This document shows, in pieces, positions 34,571-43,727 of a DNA stretch of 51,106 nt (position 1 is the stretch's first letter; each line of letters opens with the position of its first letter). The notes beneath the pieces are model-generated. The model made no database searches. It saw nothing but the letters and a program-made list of their open reading frames with translations, and was not told the origin of the DNA. Location: contig CACMZO010000007.1 in NCBI GenBank assembly GCA_902618195.1, positions 1 to 51,106 on the forward strand, written 5' to 3'. The position numbers were made by a program, and so were the translations under genes. The stretch is from an uncultured SAR116 cluster alpha proteobacterium. GTDB lineage: Bacteria; Pseudomonadota; Alphaproteobacteria; Puniceispirillales; Marisalimonadaceae.

Positions 34571-36286
34571 ATGAATAATTTAAATAAAATTTTCGAAATT
34601 CAAAAAAACAAGCTTAAAGATAAACCACTATTTTGGCATAAAGAAAATAGTGAATGGATTTCAATTAGTTGGAATGAAGCAAATAAACAAATAAATATTT
34701 TATCAGAATTTCTGAAAACACTTTATATCGAAAAAGGTGACAAAATTTGTATAATTTCAAAAAATTCACCTTTTTGGTGCATTTCTGATTTAGCTATAAT
34801 GAAAATAGGAGCAGTAACAGTTCCTGCATATACAACTAGTAATGAACATGAATTAGTTTATTTATTAAATCATTCAGAAAGTAAATTAGCTTTTATAGAT
34901 AATGATGCACTTATTAAGATTAAAAAAATAAAAAAAAAACTTAATTTCATAAAAAACTTTATACTATTTGAAAGTATAGAAACTAGTAAAAACAAAAATT
35001 TTTATATTTCATATGAAGAAATTTTGAACAGAAAACCTAAAGAAAAAAAACCAATGATAAAACATAATCATATAGTTAATAAAAAAGACACAGCATGTAT
35101 TATATATACATCAGGAACTAGTGCAAATCCAAAAGGAGTAATGCTAAGTCATGAATCAATTATATCAAATATTCTAGGTGCAAAAAAATTTTTAGATGAT
35201 ATAAATTTGAATAATCATAAATTCTTATCTATCCTCCCTTTATCTCATGCTTACGAAAGGACAGGAGGTTTTCTACTTCCAATTTTAATAGGTGGAGAAA
35301 TTTTTTTTAATAGTAATAGAGATCATTTATTAAATGATTTAAAATTTGTGAATCCAACAATTATGGTCGCAGTACCAAGACTATATGATGTTTTATTAAA
35401 AAAAATTACAACTTCAATAAAATCTAAAAATAAAATTGTAAAATATTTATTTGAAACAAATTTAATTATAGGAAATAAGATTTATAAAAAGGATAAAATT
35501 TCTCTTAAAGAAAGATTTCTAGAGAAAATTATTAACGTAACTATAAGAAAAAAAATTAAACTACTTTTTGGGAAAAACCTATTAGCCTTTGTTTCAGGAG
35601 GTGCGGCATTGAACAAAACTTCTGCAATTTTCTTTAATTCTATGGGGATCAAAATCTTGCAGGGTTATGGGCAAACTGAATATTCTCCAATTATATCTGT
35701 AAATCCCTTGAATAATATTAAGTTAGACAAAGTAGGCAAGCCAATTCATAACACAACAATTAAAATTTCAAAAGAAAACGAAATTTTAGTAAAAGGTAAA
35801 TCTTTAATGCAAGGTTATTGGAAAGATAAAAAATCTACAAATGAAACAATAGTTAATGGTTGGCTTCATACTGGTGATTTAGGAAATATTGACGATGATA
35901 ATTATCTTAAAATACTAGGTAGAAAAAATGAAATGATTGTAAATTCAGGTGGAGAAAACATTGCACCAGCACCTATTGAAGATTTAATTTTAAATAACGA
36001 TGAAATTGATCAAGTTATGATTTATGGTCATGGAAAACCATATTTAGTAGCTTTGATATATCCTAACAAAGAAAATAAAATAAACTATAACAAATCAATC
36101 CAAGCTTTATTATATGAATTAAATAAAAAAATGAGCCCTGAAAAAAGGATTAGAAAATTTTATTTATTGAGTGAACCTTTTTCAACAGAAAATAATCAGT
36201 TAACACCAACTTTAAAATTAAAGAGACGAGTTATAGTTAAGAATTACTACCATGAACTTGAAAATATGTATATAAATAAAACTTAA
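34571..36286 (+). CDS. Long-chain acyl-CoA synthetase (AMP-forming)
   Basis: 571-residue adenylate-forming enzyme. The P-loop YTSGTSANPKGVMLSHESI, the A5 motif GYGQTEYSPIISVNP, GWLHTGDLG and the C-terminal hinge ILGRKNEMIVNSGGENIAPAPIE are all present, in the FadD15/long-chain subgroup. It activates fatty acids as acyl-AMP and then acyl-CoA. The catalytic C-terminal lysine is probably within TPTLKLKRR. It lies 28 bp before a sugar-type methyltransferase gene, so it may serve acylation in the adjacent glycan module, or simple fatty-acid use. Confidence 0.9.
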   Translation: MNNLNKIFEIQKNKLKDKPLFWHKENSEWISISWNEANKQINILSEFLKTLYIEKGDKICIISKNSPFWCISDLAIMKIGAVTVPAYTTSNEHELVYLLNHSESKLAFIDNDALIKIKKIKKKLNFIKNFILFESIETSKNKNFYISYEEILNRKPKEKKPMIKHNHIVNKKDTACIIYTSGTSANPKGVMLSHESIISNILGAKKFLDDINLNNHKFLSILPLSHAYERTGGFLLPILIGGEIFFNSNRDHLLNDLKFVNPTIMVAVPRLYDVLLKKITTSIKSKNKIVKYLFETNLIIGNKIYKKDKISLKERFLEKIINVTIRKKIKLLFGKNLLAFVSGGAALNKTSAIFFNSMGIKILQGYGQTEYSPIISVNPLNNIKLDKVGKPIHNTTIKISKENEILVKGKSLMQGYWKDKKSTNETIVNGWLHTGDLGNIDDDNYLKILGRKNEMIVNSGGENIAPAPIEDLILNNDEIDQVMIYGHGKPYLVALIYPNKENKINYNKSIQALLYELNKKMSPEKRIRKFYLLSEPFSTENNQLTPTLKLKRRVIVKNYYHELENMYINKT

Positions 36287-36314
36287 TTATAAAATTTCAA
36301 AAAAGTTCTGAGTA

Positions 36315-37496
36315 ATGAAATGTAGTTTATGTAAAAAAAATAATTTAGATTTTGTTTTTAGTCTTGGGAAACAACCTTTAGCAAATAAATATCCTAAAAA
36401 TAAAAATGAAATTAAAAATGAAAATTTATTTGATATGAATATCTATTTTTGTGACTTTTGTTTGTCTTGCAATTTGAACATAAATATTGATAGAAACATT
36501 TTTTTTTCTGATTATTATTATTTATCTTCAGTTAACAGCGAACTTGTAGAACATTTTAATGAATTAGCCTTAGAGCTAAAAAATAAAAAGTTTGTAATAG
36601 ACATTGGATCTAATGATGGCATTTTGTTAAGACCTTTAAAATACAACAATGTAAAATCTATAGGAATTGAACCTTCTGAAAATGTAGGTGCAATGGCAAA
36701 CTTTAATGGCTTTAAAACAATTATTTCTTTCTTTGACAATAAATGTGCAAAATTAATTTTAGATAAATATGAAAGACCTGATTGTATAGTAGCTTCCAGT
36801 GTATTTACACACCTAGACAATCCAAACCAATTTATAATTGATGCTAGAGATATTTTAGATGATGACGGGGTTTTAATAATTGAAGTTGAGTATTTATTAA
36901 GTATTTTAAAAAATGTAGAATTTGAACGATTTTATTTTGATAGGCCTTACTATTATACATTATCTAGCCTAAAAGAAATATTTACAAATAATGAAATGGA
37001 TATAGTAGATGTAAAATTCATAAAACCACATGGAGGTTCATTGAGAATATATGTTAAAAAGAAAAATAATAATCAGAAAATCTCAAAATCTGTGTTAGAG
37101 CTATATAAAGAAGAAAAAAAATTAATGACAATTGATTATATAAAAAATCAATTTCACAATTTCTCAAATGAAATAAATGCTCTTAAAACTAAATTAATTG
37201 ATTTAAAAAAAAATAACTCAAATGTAAAAGGTTATGGTGCACCTGCTCGGTTAGCCACAATCACTAACTTTGGTAAAATAAATAAAGATTTGATCAGTCA
37301 CATTATTGATGATAGTGAATTAAAAATAAATAGATTTACTCCTGGAATGCATATACCTATATTACCATATGATAAAAACTTAAACCTTGAAGAAGTTATT
37401 TTATTTGCTTATGAATATTATGACTCCATTAAGAAAAAATTGAACAATTCAAGAATTAATTTTTATAAACCTATTCCATTTAAAAAAATGAACTGA
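36315..37496 (+). CDS. Zinc-binding SAM-dependent C-methyltransferase (NDP-sugar type)
   Basis: 393 residues in the three-part layout of sugar C-methyltransferases: an N-terminal zinc domain with C3-x2-C6 and a FCDFCLSC cluster near residue 47, a YYYLSSVNSELVEHF stretch, the SAM fold VIDIGSNDGILLRPL (about 94-108) with IGIEPSENVG, and a C-terminal domain with NVKGYGAPARLATITNFG and HIIDDSELKINRFTPG. Relatives such as TylC3-type enzymes add a methyl branch to an NDP-keto-sugar. Adjacent epimerase and oxidoreductase genes fit synthesis of a branched deoxysugar. The substrate is not determinable. Confidence 0.84.
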   Translation: MKCSLCKKNNLDFVFSLGKQPLANKYPKNKNEIKNENLFDMNIYFCDFCLSCNLNINIDRNIFFSDYYYLSSVNSELVEHFNELALELKNKKFVIDIGSNDGILLRPLKYNNVKSIGIEPSENVGAMANFNGFKTIISFFDNKCAKLILDKYERPDCIVASSVFTHLDNPNQFIIDARDILDDDGVLIIEVEYLLSILKNVEFERFYFDRPYYYTLSSLKEIFTNNEMDIVDVKFIKPHGGSLRIYVKKKNNNQKISKSVLELYKEEKKLMTIDYIKNQFHNFSNEINALKTKLIDLKKNNSNVKGYGAPARLATITNFGKINKDLISHIIDDSELKINRFTPGMHIPILPYDKNLNLEEVILFAYEYYDSIKKKLNNSRINFYKPIPFKKMN

Positions 37497-37504
37497 TTTT
37501 CGAA

Positions 37505-38563
37505 ATGAACCTTTTTTTACAAAATGATATTGATGAAATATTAAATCTTGCTTCTAGGGAACTAAATTCATTAAGAGATAAAAAAATTTTACTTGCTGGT
37601 GGAAAAGGTTTTTTAGGAAGATATTTTTCTGAAGTAATCCATCAGTACAATAAATTGCATGAAAGAAAAATAAATTTAATTCTAATAGATAATTTTTCTT
37701 CCTCTAACGATGATTTAGATGCAAATTCTGAGACAAAAAATATTAATTTTATTAATGGTGACATCTGCAATTTAAATACTCTAAAAAGTTTAAAAGACTT
37801 TGACTACATTATACATGCTGCAGGAATTGCTAGTCCTTTTTATTATAGATCTAAACCTCTTCAAACTATTGATGTATCAATTAGTGGCTCAAGAAATTTA
37901 TTAGAAATGTCAAAAAACTTCGGAAGTAAATTTATTTTCTTTAGCTCAAGTGAAATTTATGGTGATCCAGATCCTAAAAAAATTCCAATTCAAGAAAGTT
38001 ATAGAGGAAATGTAAGTACTCTTGGACCTAGAGCATGCTATGATGAGAGTAAACGTCTTGGAGAAACTCTTTGTTATGTCTACAACTCTTACAATAATGT
38101 TCACACAAATATAATAAGGCCTTTTAACATCTATGGTCCTGGAATGCAGGAGAATGATTATAGAGTAATGCCTAACTTTGCTAGTAAAATTAAATCGAAT
38201 CAAAACCTTAAACTATATGGTTCTGCCAAACAAACTAGAACATTTTGTTATATTACTGATGCTATAAATGGTTTTTTAAAAGTAATTGTTAACGGATTAG
38301 CTGGACAACCTTATAACATAGGTAACCCAAAGCCAGAAATAACCGTCAATGAATTAGCAGATATTTTTCTTAAACTCTCCAAAAAAAATTGTTCAAAAGA
38401 TATTATAGATTATCCCGATTCCTACCCTACAGATGAACCAATGAGAAGATGTCCTGATATAAAGAAAGCTGAAATTCAACTTAGCTTTAAACCTAAAGTA
38501 AATTTAGAAATTGGAATAAAAAGGTTCTTAGATTGGACTGAGGCAAATTATATTGGAGAATAA
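37505..38563 (+). CDS. NAD-dependent epimerase/dehydratase (nucleotide-sugar)
   Basis: 352-residue extended SDR. The NAD fold is AGGKGFLGRYFSEVI (GxxGxxG), the catalytic residues are in FFSSSEIYG and the YDESKRLGE motif (Y-x3-K), and IRPFNIYGPGMQENDYRVMPNFASKI is the nucleotide-sugar contact region. It most resembles UDP-glucuronate decarboxylases and dTDP-glucose 4,6-dehydratase relatives. It begins 8 bp after the methyltransferase gene and its last 11 bp overlap the next gene. Probably supplies the keto-sugar on which the neighbouring enzymes act. Confidence 0.87.
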   Translation: MNLFLQNDIDEILNLASRELNSLRDKKILLAGGKGFLGRYFSEVIHQYNKLHERKINLILIDNFSSSNDDLDANSETKNINFINGDICNLNTLKSLKDFDYIIHAAGIASPFYYRSKPLQTIDVSISGSRNLLEMSKNFGSKFIFFSSSEIYGDPDPKKIPIQESYRGNVSTLGPRACYDESKRLGETLCYVYNSYNNVHTNIIRPFNIYGPGMQENDYRVMPNFASKIKSNQNLKLYGSAKQTRTFCYITDAINGFLKVIVNGLAGQPYNIGNPKPEITVNELADIFLKLSKKNCSKDIIDYPDSYPTDEPMRRCPDIKKAEIQLSFKPKVNLEIGIKRFLDWTEANYIGE

Positions 38564-39407
38564 AAAAATTTTAAAATTCGGCTTAATTGGAAACGGCAAA
38601 TGGGGAAACAACTATAAAAAAACCTCAGAAAATTTAAAATTTTGTAAAATATTTGATATCACGCAGGATGTTAAATCAAAATATAAAATAAATAAATTAG
38701 ATGAAATTATCTATTATTTTAATAATAAGTTTGATGGTTTCATTATTGCGACACCTCCAATGATTCAATCTAAAATTTTAATAGAAGTATTAAAAGTTAG
38801 GTCACCAGTAATTGTTGAAAAACCGATTAGTTTAAATATTAAAGATTTTGAACAGATTTTAAAATTTAAATCTAAAAATCAAATAATTTTTGTCAATCAT
38901 TATCATTTATTTTGTAATCGATTTAAAACTTTTCATGAGAAATTTGAAAATAATTCTATAAAGATATTAAAAATTTATGACGGTAATTGGGGACCTTTTA
39001 GACCTGATGTATCTCCAATTTATGACTGGGCCCCACACTCTTTAGGGATTATGTTTAAACTAATAAATAGCAAAATAGAAAATGTATATTTTTCAAAAGA
39101 CAACATTACCAAAAATAAAAATATTGAAATTTCAAATTTAAAATTATATGTCAAATTTTCATCAGGGCAAAGAGTATTCATAAAGACTGGTAATGGTTTT
39201 AAAAAAAGAAAAAGTCAAATTTCTGTCCATTTAAATGATAAGAAAAGATATTATTTTGTAAATGAGAAACAATCTTTTGATGAAATGACCCCGCTTGAAA
39301 AATTGCTAAATGAATTTGCAATTAGTATTAGAAAAAATAAAATTACTTGTAATACTAGTTTTAATATTGCAAAGCTTTCAAATGAGTTTCTTCTAAAAAA
39401 TTTCTAA
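38553..39407 (+). CDS. Gfo/Idh/MocA-family oxidoreductase
   Basis: 284 residues. The Rossmann start FGLIGNGKWGNNYKKT (GxGxxG), IIATPP, VIVEKPISLN (EKP catalytic lysine) and VNHYHLFCNRF are the family motifs. The start is a TTG at 38553, inside the epimerase gene; GGAG overlaps the start and no ATG fits, so the exact start is uncertain. Members reduce or oxidise nucleotide sugars or free sugars with NAD(P). The C-terminal domain is short compared with the usual 330-350 residues. Last gene of the plus-strand run; it ends against the convergent flippase-like gene with a 4-bp overlap. Confidence 0.83.
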   Translation: MENKKILKFGLIGNGKWGNNYKKTSENLKFCKIFDITQDVKSKYKINKLDEIIYYFNNKFDGFIIATPPMIQSKILIEVLKVRSPVIVEKPISLNIKDFEQILKFKSKNQIIFVNHYHLFCNRFKTFHEKFENNSIKILKIYDGNWGPFRPDVSPIYDWAPHSLGIMFKLINSKIENVYFSKDNITKNKNIEISNLKLYVKFSSGQRVFIKTGNGFKKRKSQISVHLNDKKRYYFVNEKQSFDEMTPLEKLLNEFAISIRKNKITCNTSFNIAKLSNEFLLKNF

Positions 39408-40384
39408 TTTTTTTTTTTATTTACTAATTTAAAATATAAAAACTCAAAGTTTTTGTATCCAAATAATATTGCTGGTGAATATGAAACCAAAAATAATAGC
39501 CCAAATAAAGTTGAAATTGTAAAAGCTTCATCTGGACTAACACCCAATAAAGCTAGACCCGTAACCGCAGTTGCTTCTCTAACACCCCATCCACCAAATG
39601 ATATGGGAAGTTGTGAAAATAAAAATATAATAAAGAAAATATAACTCATTTCAAAAAAATCTAATTGAATTTGAATTGAAGAAGCTACTAATTTAAAAAT
39701 TAATAACAAGTTAATGTGAGATAAAAAACTTATTAACAAAATATAAATTAACAGTTTTTTGTTCCAAATAAAATTAGTTGATCTATAAAAAATAATTTTA
39801 ATTTTTCTAACAAACTTTTTTCCAATATTAATTCTTTTTAAATTATAAAGAAGAAAAATTATCAACATTAAAAATAAACCAGCTAATAAAAAAAAATTCA
39901 TTAAAGAAGAAACCCAATATATTAAAATACTATTGAAACAATAGAATGAAACTAAAATTAAAAAAATTAGAGACATCAAAACTATATATTTTTCTACTAA
40001 AGTAATAATTATTGATTTTTTTAGAGAAGAAGTAATTACTCTTGAAGCAATAATTTTATAAGCCTCTCCACCAATAGATGAAGGTAAAACTTGTCCTAAA
40101 AAACACACCATATATGTATGCTTAAATAGAAAAATAAAATTAATTCCTCTTGAAACTTGGTTTGCTAAAGCAAACCACCTCATGCAGTTTAATAGAACCT
40201 GAGTTATAGATAATAGAACGCATAATAAAATTAAGTTAACATTTATACTGTTCATTAAATTTAAAAATTTTTTAAGATCAATATTTAAAAATATTAAATA
40301 AAACAAAACAAGTGAAATAATAAAGTTTACGATCCCGAAAATTATAAGTCTGTAATGTTTTGCTTTTGATTGAAAATAAGTCAT
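39404..40384 (-). CDS. LPG-synthase/UPF0104 flippase-like membrane protein
   Basis: 326 residues with eight or so membrane helices and the family sequence MRWFALANQVSRGINF, CFLGQVLPSSIGGEAYKI, and SQLPISFGGWGVREATAVTGLALLGVSPDEAF. These proteins form the transmembrane domain found in lysylphosphatidylglycerol synthase and in stand-alone genes near glycosyltransferases, where they are suspected of moving lipid-linked sugars or lipids across the membrane. Last gene of the minus-strand glycan group. Function inferred only from neighbourhood. Confidence 0.84.
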   Translation of the reverse strand: MTYFQSKAKHYRLIIFGIVNFIISLVLFYLIFLNIDLKKFLNLMNSINVNLILLCVLLSITQVLLNCMRWFALANQVSRGINFIFLFKHTYMVCFLGQVLPSSIGGEAYKIIASRVITSSLKKSIIITLVEKYIVLMSLIFLILVSFYCFNSILIYWVSSLMNFFLLAGLFLMLIIFLLYNLKRINIGKKFVRKIKIIFYRSTNFIWNKKLLIYILLISFLSHINLLLIFKLVASSIQIQLDFFEMSYIFFIIFLFSQLPISFGGWGVREATAVTGLALLGVSPDEAFTISTLFGLLFLVSYSPAILFGYKNFEFLYFKLVNKKKN

Positions 40385-40430
40385 TTAATTTCAATTAACG
40401 TTAAAATAAAATTAACAAAACTTCTAAAAA

Positions 40431-41150
40431 TCATATTTTTTTTGCTAGAACTACTATATTCTTACCTATAATATGTTTAAATCCAAGAGAATCAAAAATT
40501 TTTGAAAATGGCAGAAAAATATAGTTGTAAATCTTTAAGATTATAGGTTGGATTGATTTATTTGGTTCAGGAAGCATAAATTTAGTTAAAAGCGCAAGAA
40601 AATAACCAATTGAATCAGCATAATGACACTTTTCTATAACGAAACCACAATTTGTAATTTTTTTTAATAACTGCTTTTTGTTATATCTTCTATAATGACC
40701 AACTTTATCGTCTAATCCTGTCCATAAATGATCATGTGCCGGCAAGTATAGAAATAAATATCCACCTTTTTTTAATATGCTAAAAATTTCACTTAAAACT
40801 AATTCATCATTTTCTATATGCTCTAAAACATTAGACGAAAATAAAAAATCAGCTTTTTTTTTAATTTGCTTTAAATTATTAAAGTATTTAAATCCTCTAT
40901 CACTTAATACTTTTTTATTTTGACAATCAATTTCAATACAAATTGGTGATAAATTTGTTTTTGTCTTTAAGATATAAGACAAAGTGCCTATTCCTGAACC
41001 AAAATCAATTATGTTAGAATCACTTTTTATAGAAGTGAAATTATTTAAAAATAAGTTAACTATATAATCGTTATAATTTCCAAGATAATTTTCAATATCT
41101 AGTAACTCTTGGAACCCATTGTAAGTTGTTAAGTTATTTTTTTGTTTCAT
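40431..41150 (-). CDS. Class I SAM-dependent methyltransferase
   Basis: 239 residues. SAM-binding motif IIDFGSGIGTLSYIL (motif I), FLFSSNVLEHIENDELVLSEIFSILKKGGYLFLYLPAH (motifs IV-V) and DKVGHYRRYNKKQLLKKI are typical of small-molecule or sugar/quinone-like methyltransferases in glycan clusters. The C-terminus is hydrophobic (YIFLPFSKIF), suggesting membrane association with a lipid-linked substrate. Lies 15 bp after the membrane glycosyltransferase. Substrate unknown. Confidence 0.85.
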   Translation of the reverse strand: MKQKNNLTTYNGFQELLDIENYLGNYNDYIVNLFLNNFTSIKSDSNIIDFGSGIGTLSYILKTKTNLSPICIEIDCQNKKVLSDRGFKYFNNLKQIKKKADFLFSSNVLEHIENDELVLSEIFSILKKGGYLFLYLPAHDHLWTGLDDKVGHYRRYNKKQLLKKITNCGFVIEKCHYADSIGYFLALLTKFMLPEPNKSIQPIILKIYNYIFLPFSKIFDSLGFKHIIGKNIVVLAKKI

Positions 41151-41165
41151 CTTTATATGTATAAT

Positions 41166-42695
41166 TTAATTAAACTGATATACAACAATATTACTACCTG
41201 AAAATGAGTGTTTTTTTAATATAATGTTTTGACATGGTTTAATTTTAGAATTATCAGTGATATAAATTTTAATGTCTTTAAATTTTTTACACTCTTCAGT
41301 GTTACCAATTTTTGACATGTTATCGATATTTATTTTTTTAAAATTATAATCTTTCAAATAGTATTTGACTAAGGACCCATCAATTGAATAAATCATTCTA
41401 TCGTTAAGATTAGATATTTCTTTTACAAGATTTGAAATTTGCACAAGCGGTCTTTTTATATTTGATGGCCAGATATATAAGCCAAATAATTTTTTAACTA
41501 AGTCGTATCGATAAGTGTTTTCGTCATATGTTTTTATGTGAAATAAGTATGAGAATGAAAAAACAATTGAAATAAATATTATAACAAGAATTCTTGAAAT
41601 AAATCTCTCAAATAATTTATTCTGAAAAATAAGAGAAAAAAATGGAATACTCCAAATTACATAACTCACAAAGTGAGCCATAGACCTTCCTTGTATATAA
41701 AAATTCATTATTACTAAAAAAGGGAGAAAAATAAAAAAAATATTTTTATATTCTTTAAGCATCATAAATATTCCTAAAATTAATATCAAAGGTCCTAAAA
41801 ATGGAAAAAAGTGCCAATTAAGATATTTAAGGTTATTTATTAATGGTAAATAATTAAACTCAGAAGTCTCACTTCGATGAATATATTGGTAATATTGACC
41901 AAATGGTTTTCCATCCCAATTACCAAAATTAAGTTCCCCAAATAAATATGTTAATAAATTTATAAAGGAGGGACTATTTGTAATCAAAAAAGGCATGACA
42001 ATAAAAATACAATAATAAATTATATATAAAAATGCGAAAAAACTAGCTAATGTAATATATTTTTTTAATGCAAAATTATTATTTTTTTTTAAAAATAAAA
42101 TTTGATAAATCACAAGAAAATTTATTCCAATCAAAATTAATAAAAACGTATTAAAAAAAAGGAACGCAATAAAACATACAATCATTAAATTGATATAAAG
42201 TTTATCATTTATTAAATTTTCATGACCTTTGTTTAGTAATAACCAAATAATAACAAGACCAAAAAAAGTTACTAAAACAATTCCAAAACTTAAAATCTGA
42301 ATATGATACAAACCACTTCCAAATATTAATGAAACACAAACAAATCCTGAAAATTTATTCGAAATTTTTTTTGATATTTGCACTGCTAACAATGCACTTA
42401 GAACCCAAAAAATTAAATATACAAATCTAGCCACATAAATTTCTTCAGAAAAAATCATTAATGGAATAACTGGTAACACATTTCTTCCAGGCGGATGCCA
42501 ATCTTTCAACAAATGAATAAAAATTGATTTGACATCCAAATCTTTTAAGGAATTGATAATTTCAACATTTATTAAATAGGTTAAAACTTCGTCTTCACCA
42601 AACAAGTTCGGAAACAAAACAAATTTGAGGGGAACAAAAATTGAAAGTGCGACAGTGTAGATTATTAAGAAATCTATTTTAATTTTTTTAATCAT
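41166..42695 (-). CDS. GT-C fold membrane glycosyltransferase (ArnT/PMT-like)
   Basis: 509 residues with about eleven hydrophobic segments. The first periplasmic loop holds the acidic motif FGEDEVLTYL (about residues 33-42) and further on KDWHPPGRNVLP, which correspond to the catalytic acidic residue and the substrate loop of GT39/GT83-type polyprenyl-phosphate-sugar transferases. It would transfer a sugar from a polyprenyl phosphate donor to a periplasmic acceptor. The donor could be made by the neighbouring GT2 enzyme. Overall family clear, acceptor unknown. Confidence 0.8.
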   Translation of the reverse strand: MIKKIKIDFLIIYTVALSIFVPLKFVLFPNLFGEDEVLTYLINVEIINSLKDLDVKSIFIHLLKDWHPPGRNVLPVIPLMIFSEEIYVARFVYLIFWVLSALLAVQISKKISNKFSGFVCVSLIFGSGLYHIQILSFGIVLVTFFGLVIIWLLLNKGHENLINDKLYINLMIVCFIAFLFFNTFLLILIGINFLVIYQILFLKKNNNFALKKYITLASFFAFLYIIYYCIFIVMPFLITNSPSFINLLTYLFGELNFGNWDGKPFGQYYQYIHRSETSEFNYLPLINNLKYLNWHFFPFLGPLILILGIFMMLKEYKNIFFIFLPFLVIMNFYIQGRSMAHFVSYVIWSIPFFSLIFQNKLFERFISRILVIIFISIVFSFSYLFHIKTYDENTYRYDLVKKLFGLYIWPSNIKRPLVQISNLVKEISNLNDRMIYSIDGSLVKYYLKDYNFKKINIDNMSKIGNTEECKKFKDIKIYITDNSKIKPCQNIILKKHSFSGSNIVVYQFN

Positions 42696-42780
42696 AAATA
42701 TATAAATATCTTATTTCATAATAAAAATATCTAATACTAATCAAAACATTTTGATATTATATAAGTTTTAAAAATCAGCA

Positions 42781-43479
42781 CTACTTTCTCAAAAATCTTT
42801 TAATTACTATTATATATAGTATTTTAAAAATGTGATATGGTCTAATTTTTTTACCTTCTTCATAAGTCCTTCCATAATAACTTACTGGGACCTCAAAATG
42901 TAATTTACTATTTAGTACAATGTTTGATAATATCTCGGCTTGCTGTTCCCAACCTCGTGTTTTTATATTTTTAAGGTTAAGTTTTTCTTTTTTAAAAAGA
43001 ACATAACAGGAATAAATATCTGTAAAGGATGTATTGTAAAACAAATTAAACAAATTAGTAATAAATATATTTCCAATTTTATTCAAAAAGTAACTAGTCC
43101 TTATAATTTTTGGAGCCAAAAATCTACTTCCAATTACTAAATCAGCTTTAAATCTTTTGACTGGTTCAATAAGATTCTTGTAGTCTTTAGGATCGTATTC
43201 TAAGTCAGCATCTTGAAATAAGATATATTCACTAGTGCTAGAAATGATACCATCTAAAACAGCAGCTCCTTTTCCTCCAGATGACTGTCTATCTATAAGT
43301 TTGTCATAATATTTTTTATTTTTTTTAAGTATTTTTAAACTACTATCACTTGAACCATCATTAATTACTATAATCTCAAAAGAAATCCCTGGAATACTTT
43401 CAGACTTTACGAGTTTTAACAACTGTAAAATTGTTTTTTCTTCGTTAAAAACAGGTATTATTATTGAAAGTGAAATCAT
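42781..43479 (-). CDS. GT2 polyprenyl-phosphate glycosyltransferase (DPM1-like)
   Basis: 232 residues of family GT2. SIIIPVFNEEKTILQLLKLV opens the fold, VINDGSSDSS and FQDADLEYDP (DxD-like) bind the nucleotide sugar, and LVIGSRFLAP and TRGWEQQAEIL follow. This is the dolichol-phosphate mannose synthase-like group, which loads a sugar on polyprenyl phosphate at the inner leaflet. No C-terminal membrane domain. First gene of the minus-strand run GT2, GT-C, methyltransferase, flippase-like. Confidence 0.88.
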   Translation of the reverse strand: MISLSIIIPVFNEEKTILQLLKLVKSESIPGISFEIIVINDGSSDSSLKILKKNKKYYDKLIDRQSSGGKGAAVLDGIISSTSEYILFQDADLEYDPKDYKNLIEPVKRFKADLVIGSRFLAPKIIRTSYFLNKIGNIFITNLFNLFYNTSFTDIYSCYVLFKKEKLNLKNIKTRGWEQQAEILSNIVLNSKLHFEVPVSYYGRTYEEGKKIRPYHIFKILYIIVIKRFLRK

Positions 43480-43572
43480 AGAATAATTTTCTATAGTACG
43501 TTTAACATTTTTATTTAAATTTTTAAACTAGATTTTATTTTTGTTAAACATAGTTAAATATTTTTAGTTTCT

Positions 43573-43649
43573 TGGTGAGGACGACAGGACTCGAACCTGT
43601 TACCTTGAGATTAGGAATCTCACGCTCTATCCTGATGAGCTACGCCCCC
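43573..43649 (-). tRNA. tRNA-Arg(CCT), CCA encoded
   Basis: 77 nt with an encoded 3' CCA. Acceptor GGGGGCG pairs with CGTCCTC (two wobble pairs), the D-arm is GCTCATCAGGATAGAGC, the anticodon stem TGAGA/TCTCA encloses loop TTCCTAA with anticodon CCT reading AGG, and the T-arm is ACAGGTTCGAGTCCTGT. Discriminator A. Confidence 0.96.
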
Positions 43650-43727
43650 ACTTATCAAACATTCTATAAACCTATTATAGACTAAGTAAACGAAAAAGTG
43701 TTTAATGGGTTATAAAGAGAATTATCT

